From Bradyrhizobium iriomotense (GTDB lineage: Bacteria; Pseudomonadota; Alphaproteobacteria; Rhizobiales; Xanthobacteraceae), in the NCBI RefSeq assembly GCF_018130765.1, contig NZ_JAFCJZ010000001.1:673277-737276 (forward strand): 64,000 nucleotides of DNA. Reading direction: 5' to 3'. The stretch's first letter is position 1, and each line of letters begins with the position of its first letter. The position numbers and the translations under genes are program-made. This document shows, one piece after another, positions 52,912 through 62,356 of this stretch. A model generated the notes under the pieces. That model saw only the letters and a program-made list of their open reading frames with translations, did not search any database and was not told the DNA's origin.

Positions 52912-54334
52912 CGCGATCAAGGCCGAGGCGATCTTTGACGCCATGGGCGCGGTGTTGACGCGCTGGACCATGGGATCGGCGGCTGCGCCCGCAGCCTCCC
53001 TCTGGCGCGCCGAGCTCGGCGACGATCCGGCCGAGGCCGAGCTGCGGCTGCTTGCCCTCTCGGGCCAGTTCCTCGGTGCCGCCGTGGTGATGGAGCCGGC
53101 CGCGGCGCTTCGGGTCCTGCCGGGTATTCCAGCGCTTGCACTGCCGACGGTACAGGAGGCCCTGCGTCCGCTGGTGCGCCGCATTCTCGCGGCAAAGAAG
53201 CAGGCGCAAGTCGGGACCGAGCTCGTTCATTTCCTCGCCGAACGCGGCTGCACCACGCATCCGGCCGACTGGATGCCGGCAGCCGATGATGACGATGCGC
53301 CCGACATCTACGCGCCATGGCGCGACTGGGCGGCGATTGCAGGCTCCGAGAGCGCGACGCGGCAGCAGGCGAACGATCACCTCACCGCCGACAATTGGGA
53401 GGATTTCTGGCCGGCCGCACGCAAGGCTGCACTCGCCGAACTGAGGCGCCGCGATCCTTCCGAAGCGCGCAAAGTGCTCGAGTCCAGGCTCGGTAGCGAA
53501 AACGCCGACACGCGTTTGCGCCTGCTCTCGCTGTTGTCGGAACGCCTGTCCGACGACGACATCACCTTCCTCGAAGGCATCGCGACAGACGATCGTGCAC
53601 CCAAGGTCAAGGCGCTTGCTGCCTCGCTGCTCGCGCGCCTCGGCCGTGGCCCTGCGGCCGGCGAGGACACTGCCGAGCTCGCCGGGTTCTTCTCGGTCAA
53701 GACCAAGGGGCTATTGCGCCGCTCGCGCGTGGTCCAGGCTGAACCGCTCAAGACGCCGGCACAGGTGCAACGTCGCAAGGCGCTGTTCGATGGCGCCGAC
53801 CTCGCCTCGCTCTGCGGCACGCTCGGACTTGCGCCGCAGGAGCTGATCGCCGCCTGGGAGTGGAATCTGGATCACGCCGCCGATATGGCGCTGATCAACC
53901 TGATCGTGGCGACCGGGACCGATGCGCACGTCGCGCAAGCGGCCGACGCGATCAACGAGCACGATGCGACCGGTCTCGTCGTGACGCTGGCTCCGCGGCT
54001 GACCTCCGCCGACCGCGCAAGACATGCCGAAGCGGCCATGAATGCGCACAATATTCGGTTCGAGCAGGCGCAATTGATCGCGGGACCAGCGGCGCAGTTG
54101 GACAATCCGCTGTCCACGCCTGCCGGCAAGACGCTGCTCGCCGCGCTCCAGCGCGAGGATGCAAAGCCTTCCGACCAGGTTGCCGAACTCCACGCGCTGG
54201 GCCTCCTCGCCTCGCGCGAGGGAGCACGACAATCATTGCAACGACTGACGGCTGCGGGTCTGCTGCAAGGCGACCCGCGCCTCGACATGCTGCGGCTCAA
54301 CGCCGCGTTGGACGACAAGGGAGCGAAGCCATGA
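52904..54334 (+). CDS. DUF5691 domain protein
   Basis: 476 residues overlapping the SWIM gene by 8 nt. The sequence is helical throughout, with HEAT-like stretches (DPSEARKVLESRLGSENADTRLRLLSLLSERLSDDDITFLEGIATDDRAPKVKALAASLLARL). The DUF5691 family is regularly encoded with SWIM and MoxR genes. There are no catalytic motifs, so a scaffold or substrate-recognition role is likely. This is inference from context. Confidence 0.82.
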   Translation: MTDAIKAEAIFDAMGAVLTRWTMGSAAAPAASLWRAELGDDPAEAELRLLALSGQFLGAAVVMEPAAALRVLPGIPALALPTVQEALRPLVRRILAAKKQAQVGTELVHFLAERGCTTHPADWMPAADDDDAPDIYAPWRDWAAIAGSESATRQQANDHLTADNWEDFWPAARKAALAELRRRDPSEARKVLESRLGSENADTRLRLLSLLSERLSDDDITFLEGIATDDRAPKVKALAASLLARLGRGPAAGEDTAELAGFFSVKTKGLLRRSRVVQAEPLKTPAQVQRRKALFDGADLASLCGTLGLAPQELIAAWEWNLDHAADMALINLIVATGTDAHVAQAADAINEHDATGLVVTLAPRLTSADRARHAEAAMNAHNIRFEQAQLIAGPAAQLDNPLSTPAGKTLLAALQREDAKPSDQVAELHALGLLASREGARQSLQRLTAAGLLQGDPRLDMLRLNAALDDKGAKP

Positions 54335-55407
54335 ACGAGAAACTGCGCTTGCCCGCCGAGGAAAGCTATGCCGCGGAGCTGAAGGCGCTGGCAGCGGGCG
54401 ACGGGCATCGGCCACCGGGCTGGGCGCTCTCGCCGCGGCAGGTGGTGACCTATCTCATGGGTGGCAAGGCGGCCGACGGGACCGTGATCACGCCGAAATA
54501 TGTCGGCGACAAGCGGCTGATCGAGACCGCGGTTGCGACCCTCGCGACCGATCGCGCCTTGTTGCTGCTGGGCGTGCCCGGCACGGCCAAGTCCTGGGTC
54601 TCCGAACATCTTGCCGCGGGCATCACGGGTAATTCGACCCTCGTGATCCAGTGCACGGCAGGGACCGACGAGAACCAGATCCGCTACGGCTGGAACTATG
54701 CCCAATTGCTCGCACACGGACCGAGCCGCGACGCGCTGGTCCCCACACCGCTGATGCGCGCGATGGAGAGCGGCAAGCTCTGCCGTTTCGAGGAGCTGAC
54801 GCGCATGGGCAGCGACGTGCAGGACACGCTGATCACCGTGCTGTCCGAAAAGATGATGCCGATCCCTGAGCTCAACACCGCCGTCTACGCCCAGCGCGGC
54901 TTCAACATCATCGCGACCGCCAACAACCGCGACAAGGGCGTCAACGAATTGTCCTCCGCCCTCAAGCGCCGTTTCAACGTCGTCGTGCTGCCGCTGCCCG
55001 ACAGCGCCGAAGAGGAAGTGGCGATCATCGTCAAGCGCGTCGGCGAGATGGCCGAGAATCTCGACCTGCCCGCACCGAAGAACGTCGCCGACGAGGTCGC
55101 GCGTGTGGTCGCGATCTTCCGCGAGCTGCGCTCGGGCTCGACCGAGGACGGCAAGGTCGCGCTGAAGTCGCCCTCGGGCGGGCTGTCGACGGCCGAAGCG
55201 ATCGCGGTGATGATCGGCGGCATCAGCCAGGCAACCTTCTTCAACGACGGCAAGCTGACGCCGGAAACGCTCGCCAGCAACATGATCGGCGCCGTGGTGA
55301 AGGATCCGGTGCAGGATACGGCCGTGCTCGGCGAGTATCTGGAGACCGTGCTGAAGAAGCGGCGCGGCTTCGAAGGCTATTATGCCTCGCTGACCGATCT
55401 GATCTGA
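54331..55407 (+). CDS. MoxR-type AAA+ ATPase (YehL-like)
   Basis: 358 residues overlapping the DUF5691 stop as ATGA. Walker A is LLLGVPGTAKSWVSEHLA, Walker B/glutamate is KLCRFEELTRMGSDVQDTLI, sensor 1 is ATANNRDKGVNELSSALKRRF with its arginine finger. It is a hexameric MoxR-class ATPase that presumably works with the downstream VWA protein, as RavA works with ViaA. It is of the YehL branch by its partners. Confidence 0.92.
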   Translation: MNEKLRLPAEESYAAELKALAAGDGHRPPGWALSPRQVVTYLMGGKAADGTVITPKYVGDKRLIETAVATLATDRALLLLGVPGTAKSWVSEHLAAGITGNSTLVIQCTAGTDENQIRYGWNYAQLLAHGPSRDALVPTPLMRAMESGKLCRFEELTRMGSDVQDTLITVLSEKMMPIPELNTAVYAQRGFNIIATANNRDKGVNELSSALKRRFNVVVLPLPDSAEEEVAIIVKRVGEMAENLDLPAPKNVADEVARVVAIFRELRSGSTEDGKVALKSPSGGLSTAEAIAVMIGGISQATFFNDGKLTPETLASNMIGAVVKDPVQDTAVLGEYLETVLKKRRGFEGYYASLTDLI

Positions 55408-55417
55408 CAGCACGGCG

Positions 55418-57643
55418 ATGGCAGGCGAGGTCTTTCTCTTCGGCATCCGGCACCACGGCCCCGGCTCCGCGCGGCGGCTGGTGGAAGCGCTCGACGCGCT
55501 GAAACCGGTCGCGGTGCTGATCGAGGGCCCGGCGGATGCCTCGGACCTGCTGCCGATGCTCGCCGATCCTGACATGGTGACGCCAGTGGCCCTGCTCACC
55601 TATGCCGAGGACAACCCGGCGAACGCCAGCTTCTTTCCCTTTGCCGACTACTCGCCGGAATATCAGGCCGCACGCTGGGCGGTGCGTCACGGCGCGGCCT
55701 TGCGGTTCATCGACCTGCCGGCATCGGACCGGCTGGGAGCCAGCGATGGCGACATCGCGGAGGAAATTGCGGCAAGGGCTGAGGCCGATCCGGTCAGTCA
55801 CGATCCGATCGGCGCGCTCGCAACCGCCGCAGGCTATGACGACGGCGAGTCCTGGTGGTCTGACGTCATCGAGGAGAACCCTGCGACGGGTCCGATCTTC
55901 GCAGCCGTCGCCGATGCGATGACGGCGTTGCGCGCGGACGAAAAATCGCTGTCGGCGCGCGAGGCCGCGCGCGAAGCGCATATGCGGATCGAGATCGCGA
56001 AGGCGGCGAAGGAATGCGACGGCGCCGTCGCGGTCGTGTGCGGCGCCTGGCACGTGCCGGCGCTCGCCGAGCGCCGCAGCCTGGCCGCCGATCGCGAATT
56101 GCTGAAAGGCCGGCCCAAGACGAAGATCAAGGCGACATGGGCGCCGTGGACTGCGCCGCGCCTGGCGCGCGCGAGCGGCTATGGTGCGGGCGTGGTGGCG
56201 CCGGGATGGTGCGCACATGTCTGGGACATGCGCGAGCGCGATCGCGCAGCCGAGTGGCTCACCAAGGTGACGCGCGTGCTGCGCGATCGCGGCCACTTCG
56301 TATCGACCGCCTCGGTGATCGAGGCACAGCGCCTCGGCACGGCACTCGCAGCGCTGCGCGGCCGCCCCGCGCCGGGCTTCGCAGAGCTCCGCGAAGCCGC
56401 AATCGCCTGCCTCTGCAATGGCGAGCGCGCCATGTGGGACGATATCTCGGCCGAGCTCCTGATCGGCGCAGGTGTCGGCGCGATCCCGGCAGCGACCCCG
56501 CTCGCGCCGCTACTCGAAGATCTCCAGCGGCAGCAGAAGGTGACGCGGCTGAAGCCGGAGGCGCTGGAGCGGCCGCTCACGCTCGATCTGCGCAGCGACA
56601 GCGGGCTGATGCGCTCGACGCTGTTGCACCGGCTCAATGCGCTCGACGTGCCCTGGGGGCGTCTGATGGATGCGGGTCGCAGCCGCGGGACGTTTCGCGA
56701 GAACTGGCAGTTGCGCTGGGAGCCGGAATTCGCGGTCAGGCTGGTGGAAAACCTGCTCTACGGTTCGACCATCGCGGAAGCCGCAGGCGGCCGCCTGATC
56801 GAGGCGATGGGCAAGGAAGCCGAGCTCGGCCCGTTGGCGACGCTGGTGCGCAACGCCATGATCGCCGACCTGTCCCGCGCCACCGAATACGGCATCGCAG
56901 CGCTGGAGACCAAGGCGGCGCTGACGAGCGACGGCCAATCGCTCCTCGCAGCGTTGCCGCCGATGGCCGACATCCTGCGCTATGGCGAGGCGCGCGCCGG
57001 CACGGTCGAGCATCTGGCGGCCTTGATGCCGCGCATTGTGGTGCAGGCCGCACTGGCCCTGCCCTATGCCGCGCGCAATCTCGATGCGCCGGCGGCGGCC
57101 AAGCTGCGCGGTGCGCTCCTCGCGGCCGACGCCGCGATCCAGCTCGCCCAGATCGAGACTGACGTCGTCGCCGGTTGGCGCGATGCGCTGCGGGCGCTGA
57201 TGAACGACGATCAGGCGACCCGCCTGATCGCCGGCACGGCCGCGCGGCTGCTCTACGAGGCCGAGTTGCTGAGCGCCGATCATGCGGCGGACCTGCTGAC
57301 GCGAATGCTCTCGCCCGGCACGCCCGTTGCCGAAGCGGCCGGCTTCTTCGAAGGCTTCTTCGAGGGTGCCGGCCAGCGGCTGATCCATGATGCAACGCTC
57401 CGCGGTGCCGTCGACGCCTGGCTGATGACGCTGGACGAGGAATCCTTCACCGCCAGCCTGCCGCTGTTCCGCCGCGTCTTCTCGGCGCTGGACCGGACCG
57501 AGCGCAGACGATTGATGGACGCGCTGTTCGCGCGGAGCACCGATGCCGCCAAGGGATATCGGCTGATCGCCGGCGCAAGCGATCTCTGGCCCGCGCACCA
57601 GGCCCGCGTGCTCGAACTCCTCACAGCGGGAGCTGCACGATGA
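55418..57643 (+). CDS. DUF5682 family protein (YehM-like)
   Basis: 741 residues opening MAGEVFLFGIRHHGPGSARRLVEALDALKPVAVLIEGPADASDLLPML, the DUF5682 signature with the HHGPGS motif. A second acidic block is VVCGAWHVPAL. The rest is helical. E. coli YehM is the named relative, encoded beside YehL. The His-rich HHGPGS loop and GxWHVPAL resemble TraB/ChaN-type folds, which would make it a possible enzyme; unproven. Confidence 0.85.
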   Translation: MAGEVFLFGIRHHGPGSARRLVEALDALKPVAVLIEGPADASDLLPMLADPDMVTPVALLTYAEDNPANASFFPFADYSPEYQAARWAVRHGAALRFIDLPASDRLGASDGDIAEEIAARAEADPVSHDPIGALATAAGYDDGESWWSDVIEENPATGPIFAAVADAMTALRADEKSLSAREAAREAHMRIEIAKAAKECDGAVAVVCGAWHVPALAERRSLAADRELLKGRPKTKIKATWAPWTAPRLARASGYGAGVVAPGWCAHVWDMRERDRAAEWLTKVTRVLRDRGHFVSTASVIEAQRLGTALAALRGRPAPGFAELREAAIACLCNGERAMWDDISAELLIGAGVGAIPAATPLAPLLEDLQRQQKVTRLKPEALERPLTLDLRSDSGLMRSTLLHRLNALDVPWGRLMDAGRSRGTFRENWQLRWEPEFAVRLVENLLYGSTIAEAAGGRLIEAMGKEAELGPLATLVRNAMIADLSRATEYGIAALETKAALTSDGQSLLAALPPMADILRYGEARAGTVEHLAALMPRIVVQAALALPYAARNLDAPAAAKLRGALLAADAAIQLAQIETDVVAGWRDALRALMNDDQATRLIAGTAARLLYEAELLSADHAADLLTRMLSPGTPVAEAAGFFEGFFEGAGQRLIHDATLRGAVDAWLMTLDEESFTASLPLFRRVFSALDRTERRRLMDALFARSTDAAKGYRLIAGASDLWPAHQARVLELLTAGAAR

Positions 57644-58821
57644 GCGAGGCCGATGAACGCAGCCGCCGTTGGACGCTCGCCCTCGGCGTCGACGCCGAAG
57701 GCGCCGAGAACGGCCCTGCTTTGTCCGCCAGCGATCGCCGCATGTCCGAGGCGCTGACAGCGCTCTACGGCGACGGCGACGAGGCCCCGAAGAAAGGCCG
57801 TGGCGGGCTCGGCGGCTCGGCACCGCGCGTCGCAAAATGGCTCGGGGATATCAGGGAGTTCTTCCCCGCGCCGGTGGTCCAGGTGATCCAGAAGGATGCC
57901 TTCGAGCGCAAGGGCCTGCGCCAGATGCTTCTCGAGCCCGAATTCCTCGCGACCGTCGAGGCCGATGTCAGCCTGATCGCCGATCTGGTCGCGCTGCGCG
58001 GCGTGATGCCGGAGAAGACCAAGGACACCGCCCGCACCGTGATCGCCAAGGTGGTGGCCGAGTTGATGCAGCGGCTCGAGCGGCGCACGGCGGATGCGGT
58101 CCGCGGCGCCTTGAACCGGTCGCTGCGCACCAATCGCCCGCGCTTTGCCGACATCGACTGGCCGCGCACCATCAAGGCCAACCTGCGCCATTATCAGGCG
58201 GAGCATCGCACGGTCGTGCCCGAACGGCTGATCGGCTTCCTGCGCCAGCAGCGCCGCATCGTCGATCTCGAAGAAGTCATCCTGTGCGTCGACCAGTCGG
58301 GATCGATGGCAACCTCGGTCGTCTATGCCTCCATCTTCGCGGCGGTGATGGCTTCGCTGCCGGTGGTCGCGACCAAGCTCGTCTGCTTCGACACTGCGAT
58401 CGTCGACCTGACCGAGGAGCTCGCCGACCCCGTCGAGGTGCTGTTCGGCGTCCAGCTCGGCGGCGGCACCGACATCAACCGCGCCGTCGCCTATTGCGAG
58501 GAGCGCATCGAGCGGCCGGCGAAAGCGCATCTGATCCTGATCACTGATCTCTACGAGGGCGGCGACGCGAATGCGCTGGTCGATCGGCTGGCCCGGCTCG
58601 CAACACGCGGCATCAACGTGATCGTGCTGCTGGCGCTGACCGACACCGGCCATCCGTCGTACGACCCGGTGCTCTCGGCAAAGGTCGCAAACCTCGGCAT
58701 TCCCGTCTTCGCCTGCACACCGGACCAATTTCCGGATCTGATGGCGACGGCGCTGAAGCGCGAGGACGTCGCCGCCTGGGCTGCCGATCAGGACATCAAG
58801 CTGATCCGGCCCGAGAGCTAG
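57640..58821 (+). CDS. VWA domain protein (YehP-like)
   Basis: 393 residues overlapping the DUF5682 stop as ATGA. The N-terminal half is helical. The VWA domain begins near EEVILCVDQSGSMATSVVY with a complete MIDAS (DQSGS), the Thr position GGGTDINRA, and ITDLYEGGD. It binds a divalent metal and is the natural client-binding partner of the MoxR ATPase. It closes the cassette. Confidence 0.92.
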   Translation: MSEADERSRRWTLALGVDAEGAENGPALSASDRRMSEALTALYGDGDEAPKKGRGGLGGSAPRVAKWLGDIREFFPAPVVQVIQKDAFERKGLRQMLLEPEFLATVEADVSLIADLVALRGVMPEKTKDTARTVIAKVVAELMQRLERRTADAVRGALNRSLRTNRPRFADIDWPRTIKANLRHYQAEHRTVVPERLIGFLRQQRRIVDLEEVILCVDQSGSMATSVVYASIFAAVMASLPVVATKLVCFDTAIVDLTEELADPVEVLFGVQLGGGTDINRAVAYCEERIERPAKAHLILITDLYEGGDANALVDRLARLATRGINVIVLLALTDTGHPSYDPVLSAKVANLGIPVFACTPDQFPDLMATALKREDVAAWAADQDIKLIRPES

Positions 58822-58833
58822 AGATCGGCGACC

Positions 58834-59577
58834 TCAGAAGTCGACGGCAACCTCGCCGAAACCCGCAAGGCGCGCACGGGCGCTGGTCCCCGCTTCCGTG
58901 AAAACCATGCCGGTGCACGAACCAGTCGTGACGATCTGGCCCGGCGAGAGAGGCACACCGCGATCCGCACAATGGCGAACGAGCCAGCGCAGCAGACGCC
59001 AGATGTCGCCTGCGGGATTGCCTCCAACGGTTTGACGGCTGATGTCTTTGCCGATGGAGAGATCCGCCTCGACGCTGCTGAGATCGATGGAAGCCGGGTT
59101 GACTGTCGCGGCTGCTCCGATCAGCAGCGCACCGTGGCTCTGCAAATCCGCAAGCTGGGCCAGGGCAACGCTGTTCGTCCAATCCTCAAGGCGCGTCTCG
59201 ACCACTTCGATCACGGGATAGACGGCGTCAAAGGCACGTGCCAGTTCGCGATCGGGCAATGCGGCGTCGTCGGCCGTAAGCACTCGCCCGACCCGGAGCG
59301 CGACTTCCACTTCGACACCGCGCAGGCGGAATTCCGGACCGAGCCGCGCGCCGGAGGCAAGCAGGCCGGACGCCGGCAGCGGCGCACAGACGGGCTCGGC
59401 GTCCGGGTTCGACGCGCCGACCTTCCAGCCACCGATCGGGCCGAGCCGGGCCAGCGTGGCATCCTGGATCGCATAGGCGCCGGCACGATCCGACGGGAGA
59501 ATGTCGCGCCAGTCGACCGCCCGCCCGCTGCCTCTTGCTGCTACCAACCGGTCCGCCGCTTCACTCGCACTGCTCAC
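58834..59577 (-). CDS. FAH-superfamily hydratase (2-keto-4-pentenoate hydratase-like)
   Basis: 247 residues. The MhpD/HpcG-type pattern is visible: AYAIQDATLARLGPIGGWKVGASNPDAEPVCAPLPASGL, EVEVALRVGR with metal-binding Glu residues, PVIEVVETRLEDW, and the late VTTGSCTGM. Members hydrate 2-oxopent-4-enoate or decarboxylate related acids in aromatic degradation. No other pathway genes are adjacent. It is convergent with the VWA gene. Confidence 0.9.
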   Translation of the reverse strand: MSSASEAADRLVAARGSGRAVDWRDILPSDRAGAYAIQDATLARLGPIGGWKVGASNPDAEPVCAPLPASGLLASGARLGPEFRLRGVEVEVALRVGRVLTADDAALPDRELARAFDAVYPVIEVVETRLEDWTNSVALAQLADLQSHGALLIGAAATVNPASIDLSSVEADLSIGKDISRQTVGGNPAGDIWRLLRWLVRHCADRGVPLSPGQIVTTGSCTGMVFTEAGTSARARLAGFGEVAVDF

Positions 59578-59746
59578 GATGTTCTCCCGTCATGGGGCCC
59601 GGCCTCGGCGGCGGGCGATTCACGGTGAAGGTTTTGCTCGAATTCCGGGCGCAATGCCAGCGCGACGACATTGGCCCCTTCCGGCCGAGCAAGCCGCTGC
59701 TGACGGCGGCCAAGCGAGGCGGCCGCTCCAATTGACTGGAAAACGA

Positions 59747-59766
59747 TATCTGACTAAAGTCAGATA
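59747..59766. promoter_or_regulatory. MarR-type operator abutting the start codon
   Basis: TATCTGAC-TAAA-GTCAGATA, a perfect 8-bp dyad ending at the base before the ATG of the MarR-GNAT gene. A MarR-family dimer bound here would block initiation at its own gene. The region is AT-rich compared with its surroundings. Confidence 0.65.
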
Positions 59767-60639
59767 ATGCTCGATCCCGTCTCCCGCGTCCGCCGCTTCA
59801 ACCGCGCCGTCACCTCCGCCGTCGGAGCACTCGACACCTCGTTCCTCGGGCGCGGGCGGCCGCTCGGCGCGGCGCGGGTGCTCAACGCGATCGGGCACGG
59901 GCGTTCGGACGTCGCCGAGATCCGCGACTATCTCGGGCTCGATTCCGGGCTGATGAGCCGGCTGCTGCGCAGCCTGGAAGACGACGGCCTGATCGAGACC
60001 GCCGCGCACGAGGACGATGCCCGCCGGCGTGTCGCGACGTTGACGCGTGCGGGCCGGCGCGAGTTCGCAGCCTATGAGGCGCTGTCGAACGCGCAGGCCG
60101 AGGGCTTCCTTGCGCAGCATTCGCAAGCCGAGGCGCTGCTGGCGGCGATGGACCTGATCGCCTCCGCGCTGACGCGCGAACGCGTCACGCTGGACGAGAT
60201 GGATCCGCGCAGCGAACAGGCACGCTACTGTCTCGGCGAGTACTATGCCGAGCTCGGCCGCCGCTTCAAGCAGGGCTTTGACGTCTCGCTGTCGCGCGAT
60301 CCTGACGCCAAGGACATGCGCCGCCCACGCGGCACGTTCATTGTCGCGATGTCGGACACGCTGCCGATCGGCTGCGTGGGCTTGAAGGGAACCGATCACG
60401 GCTACGCCGAGATCAAGCGGCTCTGGGTCGCCCCCGCCGCGCGCGGGCTGCGGCTCGGCCGACGCCTGATGGACGCGGCTGAGGCCGCAGCGCGCGGGCT
60501 CGGCATCACGCTGCTGCGGCTCGACACCAACAGCGCGCTGCCCGAGGCCGCCCGGCTCTACCGCAACACGGGCTGGAGCGAGATTCCACGCTTCAACGAC
60601 GATCCCTATCCGGACCTGTTCTTCGAGAAGCGGCTCTAG
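59767..60639 (+). CDS. MarR-type HTH fused to a GNAT acetyltransferase
   Basis: 290 residues. The N-terminal half is a MarR-like winged helix (RPLGAARVLNAIGHGRSDVAEIRDYLGLDSGLMSRLLRSLEDDGLIET, wing DDARRRVATLT). From about residue 180 a GNAT domain follows (CVGLKGTDHGYAEIKRLWVAPAARGLRLGRRLMDAAE, YRNTGWSEIPRFND). This fused HTH-acetyltransferase family is widespread. A perfect dyad touches the start codon. No ribosome site is evident there, so the transcript may be leaderless. The 3' end overlaps the convergent SDR by 4 nt. Confidence 0.92.
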   Translation: MLDPVSRVRRFNRAVTSAVGALDTSFLGRGRPLGAARVLNAIGHGRSDVAEIRDYLGLDSGLMSRLLRSLEDDGLIETAAHEDDARRRVATLTRAGRREFAAYEALSNAQAEGFLAQHSQAEALLAAMDLIASALTRERVTLDEMDPRSEQARYCLGEYYAELGRRFKQGFDVSLSRDPDAKDMRRPRGTFIVAMSDTLPIGCVGLKGTDHGYAEIKRLWVAPAARGLRLGRRLMDAAEAAARGLGITLLRLDTNSALPEAARLYRNTGWSEIPRFNDDPYPDLFFEKRL

Positions 60640-61361
60640 GTCGTCCGCGTCGGACGTACGACGATCTCGTTGACGTCGACATCATCGGGCTGCGCGATGG
60701 CGAAGCGCACGGCCCGCGCGATCGCGTCGGGCTGAAGCGCGATGGCGCGATAGGTCTTCATCGCCGTTGCGGCCACGGGGTCGGTGATGGTATCGGCGAG
60801 CTCGCTTTCGACCACGCCGGGATGGATGCAGGTGACACGGATGTTGTCGTGCTCCTGGCGCAGGCCGTCGGAGATCGCCCGCACCGCATATTTCGTCGCG
60901 CAGTAGACCGCCGCTGTCGGCGACACGCTCAGGGCGCCGATCGAGGCGATGTTGATGATGTGACCCGATCCGCGCGCCACCATTTCCGACAGCACCGCTG
61001 CGATGCCGTAGAGCACGCCCTTGATGTTGACGTCGACCATCCGGTCCCACTCCTCGACCTTGAGCGAGGCCATGAGCGACAGCGGCATCACGCCGGCATT
61101 GTTGACGATGACGTCGACCCGGCCCCAGACGCCGCGCGCAGCATCCGCAAAGGCCGCAACGCTGGCGCGGTCGGTGACGTCGAGCGGATGGGCGAGCGCG
61201 GTTCCACCTCGCCCGTTCAGCTCGGCTGCGAGCTCCTTCAGACGATCGGCGCGCCGCGCGCCTAACAAGACCTTGGCGCCGGCCGCGGCCAGCTCGCGCG
61301 CGAGACTAGCACCGATGCCGCTGGAGGCGCCGGTGATGAGAATGACTTTATCGATTGCCAT
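60636..61361 (-). CDS. SDR family oxidoreductase
   Basis: 241 residues with ITGASSGIGASLARELAAAG, NNAGVMPLS, the Ser in NIASIGALS, and YCATKYAVRAISDGLRQE. It belongs to the YdfG/serine 3-dehydrogenase-like group that acts on small hydroxy compounds. It is divergent from a LysR gene across 101 bp and is probably its target. Confidence 0.93.
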   Translation of the reverse strand: MAIDKVILITGASSGIGASLARELAAAGAKVLLGARRADRLKELAAELNGRGGTALAHPLDVTDRASVAAFADAARGVWGRVDVIVNNAGVMPLSLMASLKVEEWDRMVDVNIKGVLYGIAAVLSEMVARGSGHIINIASIGALSVSPTAAVYCATKYAVRAISDGLRQEHDNIRVTCIHPGVVESELADTITDPVAATAMKTYRAIALQPDAIARAVRFAIAQPDDVDVNEIVVRPTRTT

Positions 61362-61417
61362 GAGACTTCCCGTTCTTTCGGAGTGATTGCGGGAAGATGG
61401 ACCGGCGCCTTCGCTGT

Positions 61418-61434
61418 GATAAGACGATCATATC
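61418..61434. promoter_or_regulatory. Candidate LysR box in the divergent promoter
   Basis: GATA-N9-TATC, which contains a T-N11-A pattern with dyad symmetry, in the gap between the divergent SDR and LysR genes, 29 nt before the lysR start. Placement fits a LysR autoregulatory and activation site. Confidence 0.5.
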
Positions 61435-61462
61435 TAACCACGCTGGCAAGCTGCGCTAACCG

Positions 61463-62353
61463 ATGGAAGCCGACCTCAACGCCCTCGCCGTCTTTGCACT
61501 GGTCGCCGAAGAGCGGAATTTTCGTGCCGCCGCGGACCGTCTCGGCGTGACCCGCTCGGCCGTGAGCCAGACCATCCGGCGACTGGAGGAAACGCTCGGC
61601 ATCGCACTGATCCAGCGCACGACGCGCAGCGTCAGCCTGACCGAGGCCGGCGAGCGGCTGCATGCGGAGATCGCCCCTGCCATCGCGGACATGCGCGCCG
61701 CGCTCGGCAACACCGAGGCATTGCGCGGACGGCCGCGCGGCGTGTTGCGGCTCGCGGTGTCCTCGATCGCCGAGCATTTCCTGTCCGGTCCGTTTCTTGC
61801 CGCCTTTGCCGACGCCAATCCGGAAGTGCAGCTCGACATCACCGTGACCGACGCGGAGTTCGACATCGTCGCGGCCGGCTACGATGCCGGCGTCCGGCTC
61901 GGCGAGGTCATCGAGCAGGACATGATCGCACTGCCGATCGCCGGCGACGAACGCCAGCTCGCGGTCTGCGCGCCGTCGTTTCGCCATCGGTTCGGCGTGC
62001 CCTCGCACCCGTCAGAGCTCGCATCGTTTCGCTGCATCGGCTGGCGTCCGGCGCCGAACGTCACGCCCTACCGCTGGGAGTTTGCCGAAGGCGGCAAGGA
62101 TTTCAGCGTCGCGGTGGCGCCCGAGATCACGACCAACGACATGGCGCTGATGATCAAGCTTGCGGTTGCCGGCGCCGGCATCACCTTCGGCATGGAGGCG
62201 AGCTTCCGGCCTGCGATCGCGCGCGGCGAGCTGGTGCCGATCCTGGAGGACTATTGCCCCTCCTTCTCCGGCTTCTATCTCTACTATCCGAGCCGCCGCA
62301 ACGTCGCGCCAAAACTGCGCGCGCTGATCGACCACGTGCGGCGACGCGGCTAG
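61463..62353 (+). CDS. LysR family transcriptional regulator
   Basis: 296 residues. HTH: LNALAVFALVAEERNFRAAADRLGVTRSAVSQTIRRLEETLGIALIQRTTRSVSLTEAG, then the co-inducer domain (GVLRLAVSSIAEHFLSGPFLAAFADANPEVQLDI). Divergent from the SDR gene. The gap between them holds a GATA-N9-TATC dyad. It ends 3 nt from the convergent MFS gene. Confidence 0.94.
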   Translation: MEADLNALAVFALVAEERNFRAAADRLGVTRSAVSQTIRRLEETLGIALIQRTTRSVSLTEAGERLHAEIAPAIADMRAALGNTEALRGRPRGVLRLAVSSIAEHFLSGPFLAAFADANPEVQLDITVTDAEFDIVAAGYDAGVRLGEVIEQDMIALPIAGDERQLAVCAPSFRHRFGVPSHPSELASFRCIGWRPAPNVTPYRWEFAEGGKDFSVAVAPEITTNDMALMIKLAVAGAGITFGMEASFRPAIARGELVPILEDYCPSFSGFYLYYPSRRNVAPKLRALIDHVRRRG

Positions 62354-62356
62354 GCG

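Noticed and set aside
53860..54330. Upstream extension of the MoxR frame
   Set aside because: It overlaps the DUF5691 coding sequence; the ATG at 54331 overlaps the DUF5691 stop and begins the conserved protein.
59620..60399. 259-codon minus-strand frame
   Set aside because: It is antisense to the MarR-GNAT gene and would run over the operator; composition is typical of a shadow frame.
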